Shown here piece after piece: positions 16,450-23,916 of a stretch of 64,000 nucleotides of DNA (position 1 is its first letter; each line of letters opens with the position of its first letter). Source of the DNA: Cytobacillus gottheilii (GTDB taxonomy: Bacteria; Bacillota; Bacilli; Bacillales; Cytobacillaceae). Below the pieces are notes generated by a model. The model did no database searches. It saw nothing but the letters and a program-made list of their open reading frames with translations, and was not told the DNA's origin. Both the position numbers and the translations under genes were made by a program. The stretch is taken from NCBI RefSeq assembly GCF_900166665.1, contig NZ_LT800494.1, forward strand, positions 646,672 to 710,671. The letters run 5' to 3'.

Positions 16450-16507
16450 CGTTAGAATGGAAGCTATTCTATTCCTTGAAAAAATTCCTTTCTCTTCAAA
16501 ATATTAC

Positions 16508-16534
16508 TCAATTGTACACGCTTTCTGCCGATAT
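16508..16534 (+). promoter_or_regulatory. SigD-type (flagellar) promoter of the chemoreceptor gene
   Basis: TCAA, 15 bp, then GCCGATAT. The -10 is an exact match to the sigma-D consensus and the spacing is the canonical 15; the -35 differs from TAAA at one base. It lies 44 bp before the chemoreceptor start. Confidence 0.8.
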
Positions 16535-16577
16535 TAAAGATGGAGAAAATTATTCATTTTTCAACAAAGGAGAAACT

Positions 16578-18260
16578 ATGAAAACGATACGCGGGAAGTT
16601 AATACTAGGATTTTTAGTGGTTATTGTGCTGAGTATCGCACAGTCTGTTTATAATTTTTGGACCGTATCTTCTATGAACGATCGAACTGAAGAGGTCGTT
16701 TCAGAAGAGCTTCCGTTATTAATTGCTGATGAGAATCTTTTAACAAATATTGCGCAAGGTGTTTCAGCCGTAAGAGGGTACGTGTTATATGGAGATAGTG
16801 TGCATAAGGATGAGTTTTCTTCTTATCACTACACAAGTATGGAGGAGTTTGATCAAATTCTTCAAATCTCAAATAATCCCCAGGTTGAAGAATTAAGAAC
16901 AGCTTATCAAGATTGGGCGACATTAGTTGAAAATGAAGTGTTTGCTACATATGATTCTGGTGACAGAGATGGTGCAACACAATTATTAGTGGGGGAAGTT
17001 CAGCCTGCAGCCCGTGAACTAACAGAGCAGCTGACAGAATTGGCTGCACTCAGAGAAGCGGAAATTTTAGAAAGTGGAGATACTCTCCTTTCATATGGAG
17101 AAACCATTAATCTGATTGGATTAGGTGTATCTGCACTTATTATCATATTAGGTCTTATTATTGCGATCATAACCGCACGGAATATTTCCAACCCAATCAA
17201 ACGAGTTGCAGCTCGAATGAAGGCGATTGCAAGTGGAGAGCTCTCAACGAAGCCTATGTTGACGAGAGACAAAGGTGAGATCGGACAGCTTGTAGCATCT
17301 ATTAATGAAATGAACAACAATCTAAGCTCCATTGTTGGAAATATAGCATCTGTTTCCGATCAGGTGACAAGTCAAAGTGAAGATCTGCGCCGTTATTCGG
17401 AGGAAGTTAAAGCTGGTGGCCAGCAGATTGCGATGACGATGGAGGAGCTCTCAAAAGGAGCAGAGGAACAGGCGAACTCTTCAAGCACTCTTAGTGAGAG
17501 CATGAATCATTTCGCCACACAGCTGATGAATGCGGCTTTAAAAGGCGAGGACGCAAGAATATTGACGGATGAAACCATTAAAGGCACAGATAAAAGCAGT
17601 GAATATATGGATGATTCTATTAATAAAATGAATGCAATTAATGAAAAAATGCTAAATTCTTTGGAGATGGTACAAGGCTTGGATCAGCGCACAAGGGAAA
17701 TATCACAAATTGTTCATGTGATTCAGGGAATTGCTGAGCAGACGAATTTATTGGCACTAAATGCTGCCATTGAAGCGGCAAGAGCTGGTGAGAGTGGCCG
17801 AGGCTTTGCGGTGGTTGCTGATGAAGTGCGCAAGCTTGCGGAACAGGTTTCACATTCCATTGCCGATATTACCGAAATCGTTGCAGGCATACAGAGTGAA
17901 TCAGAGCTTGTCGTTTCATCTCTGCAGGAGGGCTATGAACTTGTTACAGACGGCACAAGCGGCATTGTTGAAACAGGCAAATCCTTTACAGCTGTTCAAG
18001 AATCGATTAAGAACACGGGTGTTCAAATTGCGGAAATGTCTGCTGTTCTATATGAAATTCTTGACCACTCTAGAGGAATAAACGAATCGATTGAATCGGT
18101 CGCGTCTATTTCAGAAGAGTCGGCTGCTGGCATTGAACAAGTTGCAGCAACAGCACAGCAATCCAGCAGTACAATTGAACAAGTAGCTGGAAGCATCGCT
18201 ACTTTAGAAGGAAACACGGCTAAGTTAAATAATCTGATTTTGGCATTTAAGGTGAAATAA
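16578..18260 (+). CDS. Methyl-accepting chemotaxis protein
   Basis: A 560-residue membrane chemoreceptor: TM1 at about 8-30, a periplasmic four-helix-bundle-type sensor domain at about 31-180, TM2 at about 182-205 (LIGLGVSALIIILGLIIAII), HAMP at about 206-258, and the long cytoplasmic signalling coiled coil with the conserved hairpin tip EQTNLLALNAAIEAARAGE near residues 390-410. Ligand unknown. ATG 16578 is chosen for AAAGGAGA upstream; an in-frame upstream ATG at 16476 would lie before the SigD promoter. Expressed as a single gene with its own terminator. Confidence 0.9.
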   Translation: MKTIRGKLILGFLVVIVLSIAQSVYNFWTVSSMNDRTEEVVSEELPLLIADENLLTNIAQGVSAVRGYVLYGDSVHKDEFSSYHYTSMEEFDQILQISNNPQVEELRTAYQDWATLVENEVFATYDSGDRDGATQLLVGEVQPAARELTEQLTELAALREAEILESGDTLLSYGETINLIGLGVSALIIILGLIIAIITARNISNPIKRVAARMKAIASGELSTKPMLTRDKGEIGQLVASINEMNNNLSSIVGNIASVSDQVTSQSEDLRRYSEEVKAGGQQIAMTMEELSKGAEEQANSSSTLSESMNHFATQLMNAALKGEDARILTDETIKGTDKSSEYMDDSINKMNAINEKMLNSLEMVQGLDQRTREISQIVHVIQGIAEQTNLLALNAAIEAARAGESGRGFAVVADEVRKLAEQVSHSIADITEIVAGIQSESELVVSSLQEGYELVTDGTSGIVETGKSFTAVQESIKNTGVQIAEMSAVLYEILDHSRGINESIESVASISEESAAGIEQVAATAQQSSSTIEQVAGSIATLEGNTAKLNNLILAFKVK

Positions 18261-18275
18261 TGTGGGTTTGGTGAA

Positions 18276-18302
18276 GGTCGGCTGAGAGGCCGTCCTTTTT
18301 TT
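18276..18302 (+). terminator. Terminator of the chemoreceptor gene
   Basis: GGTCGGC pairs with GGCCGTCC (one mismatch), followed by T7. Confidence 0.7.
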
Positions 18303-18337
18303 AGTTGTATGCGGATTTGACCGTCTGGCTGGGGTTT

Positions 18338-18455
18338 GGCGGATAAACTGCTGTTTTTGGCGGATAAATGAAAATAACGGCGGATAAAATTTTTTAACGG
18401 CGGATATATCAAAATAACGGCGGATAAAATTTCTGGACGGCGGATATCTTCATCT
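18338..18455 (+). repeat. GGCGGATAAA array 1 (six units, 20-21 bp period)
   Basis: Units start at 18338, 18359, 18379, 18399, 18419 and 18439. Each has the 10-base core GGCGGATAAA (or GGATAT variants) and an AT-rich tail such as TGAAAATAAC or ATTTCTGGAC. The tails are not random: the same tail types recur in the arrays at 63577 and 63905. It follows the chemoreceptor terminator. Open frames across it on the minus strand have no ribosome site. From 18456 to the mhq promoter I see no feature. Confidence 0.9.
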
Positions 18456-18614
18456 TATAGGCTAAAAACAGTGAGATTTCCAACAGGAATGGCAGCAATT
18501 TTCTCCTTTTGGTGTCAATTCTTCAAAAAACCTCTTTGCTGAACGAATTTCCTCACAAATGCAGCTCCCACCCACGCAAACTCGCCTAACCACTGCTGCA
18601 AAAAGGCAACGATA

Positions 18615-18643
18615 TTGACAGTCTCAACTATCTGCAATATAAT
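18615..18643 (+). promoter_or_regulatory. Consensus sigma-A promoter of the mhqR operon
   Basis: Perfect TTGACA, 17 bp, perfect TATAAT. Such a strong promoter needs a repressor; the operator follows immediately. Confidence 0.9.
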
Positions 18644-18661
18644 TATCTCATATTCAAGATA
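18644..18661. promoter_or_regulatory. MhqR operator
   Basis: TATCT and AGATA half sites flank an ATTC-containing centre; the 18-base site matches the B. subtilis MhqR box as I remember it (TATCT-cgaAtTCg-AGATA) at about 15 positions. It starts at the base after the -10 and covers the transcription start, fitting repression. Confidence 0.75.
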
Positions 18662-18695
18662 TTTTAATTAAGTGTAAATAAAGGAGGCAAGCTTA

Positions 18696-19106
18696 ATGAA
18701 TGAAGTTTTTGTCTCGATTTTAAAAACATCTAAAGCGATTCAGGATTTTTTAAAGCAATATTTGCGGGAATACGGGCTTAGCACGACTGAATTTGCCGTT
18801 CTTGAGGTATTATACGAGCATGGCAAGCAGACCGTACACCAAATTGCTGGAAACGTGTATCTTGCTACTGGTTCAATGACCTACGTAATTGATAAGCTTG
18901 TTGAAAAAGGATATGTCATGCGAAGTGATTGCAAAGAGGACCGCAGAGTTGTTCACGTTGAAATGGCAACAGAAGGACAGCGGCTCATGAATGATTTATA
19001 TCCTTCCTATAAAAATGCAATAGACGTGTTATTTGAAGAAGTGACAGAAAGTGAAATGAACAGCACCATTTCTGCTTTAGGTAAAATAGAATTAAAAACA
19101 AAATAA
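18696..19106 (+). CDS. mhqR: MarR-family repressor MhqR
   Basis: A 136-residue winged-helix regulator of quinone and catechol stress genes. DNA-binding core at about 35-105 with VYLATGSMTYVIDKLVEKG and the wing KEDRRVVHVEM. It heads an operon with a ring-cleaving dioxygenase and a hydrolase, the mhqED pair of B. subtilis, behind a matching operator, so autoregulation is likely. In B. subtilis mhqR is unlinked to its targets; here regulator and effectors are together. AAAGGAGG precedes the ATG. Confidence 0.8.
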   Translation: MNEVFVSILKTSKAIQDFLKQYLREYGLSTTEFAVLEVLYEHGKQTVHQIAGNVYLATGSMTYVIDKLVEKGYVMRSDCKEDRRVVHVEMATEGQRLMNDLYPSYKNAIDVLFEEVTESEMNSTISALGKIELKTK

Positions 19107-19141
19107 GAACCAGAGTTGTACAGAAAAAGGAGGGAGCAGTT

Positions 19142-20080
19142 TTGAAAAAAGCAACAGCAGGCATTCACCATATCACCGCCATTGTTGGGCATCCACAGGA
19201 AAATGTAGATTTCTATCATGGTGTATTAGGGCTTAGACTTGTTAAAAAGACAATTAATTTCGATGATCCGGGCACATATCATTTATATTTTGGTGATCAA
19301 AATGGCAATCCAGGCACCATCATCACCTTTTTTCCATGGGCCAATGCATATCCGGGAAAAATTGGCGACGGACAGGTTGGCGTAACAAGCTATGCTGTTC
19401 CAGCTGGAGCACTGCCATTTTGGGAAGAAAGATTCGTACATTTGGGGATTTCCTTTGAAAAGACAGAGCGTTTTGGTGAAGATATACTGGCGTTTACGGA
19501 CCCGCATGGGCTGAAGCTGGAGCTGGTTGAGCGTGCAAGCGGTGAACTGAATCAATGGGAAGAGTCTGGCATTCCGGCAGATAAAGCCATTAAAGGCTTT
19601 GCAGGTGCAATTCTTTTTTCAGCACATCCTTTAAAAACAGCTGAGGTGCTTGAAGAAGTCATGGGATTGGAAAAGGTCGCTGAAAATGATGATTACATCC
19701 GTTTTCAATCAAGTGCGTCAATCGGAAACATTGTTGATGTTAAGAAGGTTTCCAGTGGTAAAGGGCGATTGGGCGTAGGGATGGTCCATCATATTGCATG
19801 GCGTGCGCAGGATGACGAAGATCAATTAGACTGGAAACAATATATTGAAAGTAAAGGCTTAGGCGTGACGCCTGTTCAGGATCGCAACTATTTTAATGCC
19901 ATCTATTTCCGTGAGTATGGAGAGATTCTTTTTGAAATTGCTACAGATCCGCCTGGATTTGCACACGATGAATCTTTAGAAACAATGGGAACAGAACTGA
20001 AACTTCCTGAGCAATATGAACAATATAGAAGCAAACTAGAGCAATCACTATTTCCGATTAAAGTAAGAGATTTAAATTAA
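19142..20080 (+). CDS. mhqE: Ring-cleaving (extradiol-type) dioxygenase, MhqE/MhqO family
   Basis: A 312-residue VOC-superfamily protein with two tandem VOC modules (about 1-150 and 155-300). Metal ligands expected from the family are visible: His in GIHHITAI near the N-terminus, His in VHHIAWR near residue 218 and Glu in EILFEIATDPPG near residue 264. Members open the rings of hydroquinones or quinone-thiol adducts, giving resistance. Translation starts with TTG, supported by AAGGAGGG 7 bases upstream. Paralogues MhqA/E/O are hard to tell apart by eye. Confidence 0.8.
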   Translation: MKKATAGIHHITAIVGHPQENVDFYHGVLGLRLVKKTINFDDPGTYHLYFGDQNGNPGTIITFFPWANAYPGKIGDGQVGVTSYAVPAGALPFWEERFVHLGISFEKTERFGEDILAFTDPHGLKLELVERASGELNQWEESGIPADKAIKGFAGAILFSAHPLKTAEVLEEVMGLEKVAENDDYIRFQSSASIGNIVDVKKVSSGKGRLGVGMVHHIAWRAQDDEDQLDWKQYIESKGLGVTPVQDRNYFNAIYFREYGEILFEIATDPPGFAHDESLETMGTELKLPEQYEQYRSKLEQSLFPIKVRDLN

Positions 20081-20099
20081 TAGAATGGGGGAGAGTTTA

Positions 20100-20708
20100 A
20101 TGAAGCATATTTTTGAAAAAGGCACGAATCCGGATAAACCAGTTTTGCTGCTATTGCATGGTACTGGTGGGAATGAATTAGATCTATTGCCGCTTGCTGA
20201 AAAAATCGATGGAGAAGCTTCTGTGTTAAGTGTACGAGGGAATGTGCTGGAGAATGGCATGCCGCGCTTTTTTAGACGCCTGGCTGAAGGGGTATTTGAT
20301 GAAGAGGATCTGCAATTCCGTACAAAAGAATTAGATGAATTTCTGGATGAAGCTTCTCAAAAATACGGATTTGACCGCAAAAATATTATTGCAGTAGGCT
20401 ATTCAAACGGAGCCAATATTGCTGCTAGTTTAATGTTCCATTACGCTGACAGCTTGAAGGGAGCTATTCTGCACCACCCGATGGTGCCGAGAAGAGGCAT
20501 CCAACTTCCTGACTTATCAGGAACTTCCGTTTTCATTGCGGCAGGTACAAATGACCCAATCTGCCCATCAAGCGAATCAGAGGATCTTAAATCATTGCTT
20601 GAAGGAGCCAATGCCTCTGTTGAACTGCATTGGGAAAATCGTGGCCACCAGCTAACATTAGATGAGGTGCTGGCGGCTGCGAAGTGGTATGAGGAGAAGA
20701 AATATTAA
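20100..20708 (+). CDS. mhqD: Alpha/beta hydrolase, MhqD-like carboxylesterase
   Basis: A 202-residue phospholipase/carboxylesterase-type hydrolase. Oxyanion motif LLHGTGGNE, nucleophile elbow GYSNGA, acid in GTNDPICP and His in NRGHQL give a complete triad. Third gene of the mhqR operon, 19 bp after mhqE, and probably handles the ring-cleavage products. ATG 20100 is chosen because GGGGGAG is 6 bases upstream. Confidence 0.8.
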   Translation: MKHIFEKGTNPDKPVLLLLHGTGGNELDLLPLAEKIDGEASVLSVRGNVLENGMPRFFRRLAEGVFDEEDLQFRTKELDEFLDEASQKYGFDRKNIIAVGYSNGANIAASLMFHYADSLKGAILHHPMVPRRGIQLPDLSGTSVFIAAGTNDPICPSSESEDLKSLLEGANASVELHWENRGHQLTLDEVLAAAKWYEEKKY

Positions 20709-20740
20709 GGTAGAAATGAATGATAAAGTGTTCAGGGGAT

Positions 20741-20770
20741 AAGGCCTTGTAAAAAGGGCCTTATTTTTAT
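20741..20770 (+). terminator. Terminator of the mhq operon
   Basis: AAGGCC/GGCCTT stem with a 10-base loop followed by ATTTTTAT. Confidence 0.7.
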
Positions 20771-20850
20771 TGTTGAACCAGTTCTTTACACCAAATCTAT
20801 ATTTCCGTCTGTTCTTCATATAGCTTTAATGTGCCTTCTTACTGGCATTT

Positions 20851-20859
20851 TGGTATAAT
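20851..20859 (+). promoter_or_regulatory. Extended -10 promoter
   Basis: TGGTATAAT with no clear -35, 32 bp before GTG 20891. It lies within the longest possible reading frame, which argues against any start upstream of it. Confidence 0.55.
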
Positions 20860-20890
20860 AGTTCAAAATGCTGCAGAAAAAGGTGAGAAT

Positions 20891-21994
20891 GTGCCAAAGA
20901 AGAAGTTTCAGTTTTGGGCTTTACAGTTTTTAATTGTTTTAACCATTATCTATGTTTCAACTAAGATTTCTTTTTTATTTCAGCCAGTAGGAATCTTTGT
21001 ATCTACCTTGTTTTTCCCGATCATCATCTCTGGTTTTCTATTTTTTATGCTCAATCCGCTCGTGCAAAGATTACATAAGTGGAAGGTTCCAAAGGTTGTT
21101 GCAATTCTCCTTATCTATGCAGCTGTAATCGGTGTTGTCGTGCTCGCAGTTGGCAACCTCGTTCCTATGATCTCCAATCAGATCGTTGCACTTGTCAATG
21201 ATATGCCAACCTATGTGGAAAAAACAGAGGAATTCTTTGATTCATTATCCGAAACGCAAGAATTCCAGTGGATTACAACCCAGCAATATGTGACACAGGA
21301 AGAAATTATTAGAAGAATTACGGACTACGCCAATACGCTTCCTGATCGAATCACATCAGGGATATCCGGCATCTTCAGCGTTGTCACCAATATAGCGATT
21401 ACCATTGTGACAGTACCTTTCCTTCTATTTTATATGATGAAGGATGGAGATAAGTTTCCTGCAGCTATCGCAAAGTTCTTTCCTGCAGGTTACCGTGATG
21501 AAGGAATCAAGACATTAAAGGAAACAGCAAACACATTATCTTCTTATATCCAAGGGCAGATTACGGTAGCACTGTTTGTTGGTACATTGTCTCTGATTGG
21601 CTATTGGATTATTGATTTGCCTTATATGCTTGTCATGGCTTTAATTGTGGCTGTCACAAATATTATTCCTTATGTTGGACCGTTTTTAGGCGGAGCTCCA
21701 GCCGTTATTGTTGCCTTGTTTGACTCGCCTGGAAAAGCTTTTCTGGTGGTGGTCGTGATTGTAGTCGCGCAGCAAATTGAAGGGAATGTACTCTCTCCTT
21801 TAATCTTAGGAAAAAGCTTAAATACGCATCCAGCAACGATTATTATCTTGTTGCTTGTTGCGGGAAATTTAGCGGGAATCCTTGGTATGATTCTTGCGGT
21901 GCCAACGTATGCTGTCGCTAAAACGATTTTCGTTAATACAGTGAAATTTTTCCGGACCAGAAAACTGGCCCAATCGGAAATACCACCTATTTGA
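20891..21994 (+). CDS. AI-2E family (UPF0118) transporter
   Basis: A 367-residue polytopic membrane protein of the AI-2 exporter/PerM family. About seven or eight hydrophobic segments, with the family's long central soluble region (about 105-170) and conserved VTNIIPYVGPFLGGAPA and QQIEGNVLSPLILGKSL motifs near residues 255-310. Members export signalling molecules or ions; the substrate is unknown. Start is GTG 20891 with AAAGGTGAG upstream; an ATG 60 bases earlier overlaps the promoter. Confidence 0.85.
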   Translation: MPKKKFQFWALQFLIVLTIIYVSTKISFLFQPVGIFVSTLFFPIIISGFLFFMLNPLVQRLHKWKVPKVVAILLIYAAVIGVVVLAVGNLVPMISNQIVALVNDMPTYVEKTEEFFDSLSETQEFQWITTQQYVTQEEIIRRITDYANTLPDRITSGISGIFSVVTNIAITIVTVPFLLFYMMKDGDKFPAAIAKFFPAGYRDEGIKTLKETANTLSSYIQGQITVALFVGTLSLIGYWIIDLPYMLVMALIVAVTNIIPYVGPFLGGAPAVIVALFDSPGKAFLVVVVIVVAQQIEGNVLSPLILGKSLNTHPATIIILLLVAGNLAGILGMILAVPTYAVAKTIFVNTVKFFRTRKLAQSEIPPI

Positions 21995-21999
21995 TCAAG

Positions 22000-22033
22000 A
22001 GAGCCTCTGCATGATTGCAGGGCTCTTTTTTTA
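22000..22033 (+). terminator. Terminator after the AI-2E family gene
   Basis: AGAGCC-T-CTGC pairs with GCAG-GGCTCT, followed by T8. Confidence 0.9.
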
Positions 22034-22162
22034 TGTGTTTTTGGATTTGTCAATAAAAAAACATGTATAAAAACAGTCTTTCATCCAAATGTTCACAAAA
22101 TGTTCACTTACGAAGAGGATTTCCCTATAAGTATAATCAGAAAGTGTTAAAAAGAAGGGATG

Positions 22163-22651
22163 ATGAAATTGCCAACAACGAAAAAAGAAAGTATACAATT
22201 TGGTTTAATGATGTGTTTTGGAATGGTACTGGTTATGACGTTTTATAACTTTTATCTGAACGGTACATTAGGAAAAATGACGTTTATGGATGCTGCTGTT
22301 AACTTTGCCATTGGATTTATCATTGCACTGATCCTTGATTTATATTTAGTAGGACCTATGGCGAAGAAAATAGCAATGAAACTGACAGCCAATACAAACA
22401 AGGTCATCTTTAAAGTTCTAGCGATATCTACTTGTATGGTATTAGGGATGGCGTTTTTCATGTCCATTTATGGTGTTATCATGTCCAGTATGCATAACGG
22501 CATTTCTGATCATATCTTTATGTCATACCTAGCTGTGTTCGGAAAAAATCTGCTGATGGCATTGCCGCTTCAGATTCTTGTAATGGGACCGCTGGTTCGT
22601 CTGATTTTTATTAAATTTGTAAAAGCTGAGCCTGCGGTTAGGTCAGTGTAA
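22163..22651 (+). CDS. DUF2798 membrane protein
   Basis: A 162-residue membrane protein with four hydrophobic segments in two similar halves (about 12-32, 42-66, 85-107 and 125-152), the tandem layout of DUF2798 proteins, with MMCFGMVLVMTFYNFYLNG in the first half. Function unknown. ATG 22163 is slightly better spaced from AAGAAGGG than ATG 22160. Confidence 0.7.
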   Translation: MKLPTTKKESIQFGLMMCFGMVLVMTFYNFYLNGTLGKMTFMDAAVNFAIGFIIALILDLYLVGPMAKKIAMKLTANTNKVIFKVLAISTCMVLGMAFFMSIYGVIMSSMHNGISDHIFMSYLAVFGKNLLMALPLQILVMGPLVRLIFIKFVKAEPAVRSV

Positions 22652-22669
22652 TTGCCAGATGAAAATATG

Positions 22670-22993
22670 AAAGAGGCTGGGACAAAGCTAAGTTCTATTT
22701 CTAAAACATGAATAATCAATATCTTGGTTTAGGTATTAAAACAAGTCCGTTCCATTGCGCTGCGGACCCTCGCTTTCCGCGGGGAGCAAGCTGAGCCTCC
22801 TCGTCACTCCGTTCCTGCGGGGTCTCACACTTTGCTCTGCAGCCCGCAGGAGTCGAGGGCCCTCCGCTCCATTTCACTCATGTTTAGAAAATATATTTTA
22901 TAATCATAAATAAAAAAACCGGATGATTAGAAAATCATTTCCTAATCATTCGGTTCAATGATCGTGTTAAATACTTATGTCCCAGTCTCTTTC
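22670..22993 (-). repeat. Long intergenic element, copy C (inverted)
   Basis: Reverse-oriented copy of the element at 2816 and 36919. It begins AAGAGGCTGGGACA and ends TGTCCCAGTCTCTT, an imperfect 14 bp terminal inverted repeat. The central GC-rich core and the terminator-like AACCGAATG hairpin are both present. It lies between convergent genes, where the hairpin could end both. Confidence 0.88.
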
Positions 22994-23011
22994 ATCACTA
23001 TATGTTCCTCA

Positions 23012-23266
23012 CTACCTTTTCTGCAGTTCCTCCTGTGCCAAACGAACGAGTTCTTTTACCATGCTGCCGCCCAGTCTGCCGCCGACCTGTCCGGCTTCAA
23101 CAGATGTAAGCCTTCCGTTATAGCCCTTTTGAAGAGGAACACCTACTTCCTTAGCAGCTTCGAATTTTGCTTCATCTCCATTTTGAGTGCCCATTATTCT
23201 GCTCTTCAGTTCATCAAGGCCATGACGCGCTTCAGGAACGAGCGGGCGCCTTCTTCTTCTTGCCAT
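23012..23266 (-). CDS. Alpha/beta-type small acid-soluble spore protein
   Basis: An 84-residue basic protein that coats and protects spore DNA. It has the SASP-like core KFEAAKEVGVPLQKG around a germination-protease-like site and the C-terminal GQVGGRLGGSMVKELVRLAQ helix, after an Arg-rich start (MARRRRRPL). GGAGGG lies about 8 bases before ATG 23266. Presence of this gene indicates an endospore former. Only a poor SigG-type promoter could be seen upstream. Confidence 0.85.
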   Translation of the reverse strand: MARRRRRPLVPEARHGLDELKSRIMGTQNGDEAKFEAAKEVGVPLQKGYNGRLTSVEAGQVGGRLGGSMVKELVRLAQEELQKR

Positions 23267-23395
23267 ATAATAACCCTCCATTTGAAAGTTCTTCATCTAT
23301 TAGCATCTCCATCTGTATGACAAAATACTTGTTTTCAAAGACGACAAGAGCTATTGTAAGAGTGTGTACATTTTGTGAACAAAGAAGGTGTAAAT

Positions 23396-23632
23396 ATGGC
23401 ATTAAAATACATATCAGCATTTTTCCTGCCAGGCTTATTAGTCTTGTTTTTTACAAGAGTGACATATAATCGCGTCATTGGATTAATCCTGACCGTGGCT
23501 TTAATTGCAGCTTCTGTGTACAAAGGATATACAGATACCTATTGGCTCATTGTAATCGATGCTTTTTCACTGACTGCAGGTTTTTGGTATGCGCAGGTGC
23601 TGAAGAACAAAATGAAAAAATCGAATTCATGA
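23396..23632 (+). CDS. csbA: CsbA family membrane protein
   Basis: A 78-residue protein with three hydrophobic segments (about 4-20, 26-45 and 50-68), closely matching the size and pattern of CsbA (FLPGLLVLFFTRVTYNRVIGL). csbA sits directly before uvrBA in B. subtilis, as here, where it is sigma-B controlled. A GTTTTC element upstream has no convincing partner, so sigma-B control is not shown. ATG 23396 has AAGAAGGTG 7 bases upstream. Confidence 0.85.
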   Translation: MALKYISAFFLPGLLVLFFTRVTYNRVIGLILTVALIAASVYKGYTDTYWLIVIDAFSLTAGFWYAQVLKNKMKKSNS

Positions 23633-23640
23633 ACATTTCG

Positions 23641-23696
23641 AATACGAACAGAACTCCCAATCAAACGTTTGATTAAGAGCTCTGTTCGTATTTTTT
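23641..23696 (+). terminator. Terminator after csbA
   Basis: A perfect 12 bp stem (AATACGAACAGA with its complement) enclosing a second AATCAAACGTTTGATT palindrome, then T6. Confidence 0.85.
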
Positions 23697-23739
23697 GATT
23701 GCAGCAGTCATCATGCTCTATAAGAATTACAAAAAAAAA

Positions 23740-23753
23740 CGAATATCCGTTCG
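23740..23753. promoter_or_regulatory. LexA/DinR box of uvrBA
   Basis: CGAATATCCGTTCG matches the Bacillus SOS box CGAAC-N4-GTTCG except at one half-site base. It lies 30 bp before the putative -10 of uvrB. Confidence 0.8.
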
Positions 23754-23782
23754 TATATTGTTGGTTTGTATATAAGAGTTTG

Positions 23783-23791
23783 TGGTAGAAT
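23783..23791 (+). promoter_or_regulatory. Extended -10 promoter of uvrBA
   Basis: TGGTAGAAT with a poor TTGGTT (23761-23766) upstream. The LexA box is at its upstream edge. Confidence 0.45.
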
Positions 23792-23916
23792 GATGTTATG
23801 GGTATGGAAGTTAAATACTGACAAATGGGCGGCAGCTTGGTCCTTATGCAAACTGAAAGTATGTGCATTTGTGCAGTATCTGATTTCAATTACGGATTTG
23901 AACGGGAGGATTTTGA

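Noticed and set aside
18023..18412. Reverse-strand frame starting MIYPPLK over the GGCGGATAAA array (and a similar one at 63750-63959)
   Set aside because: The shared start comes from the repeat itself; it runs into the coding strand of the chemoreceptor and has no ribosome site.
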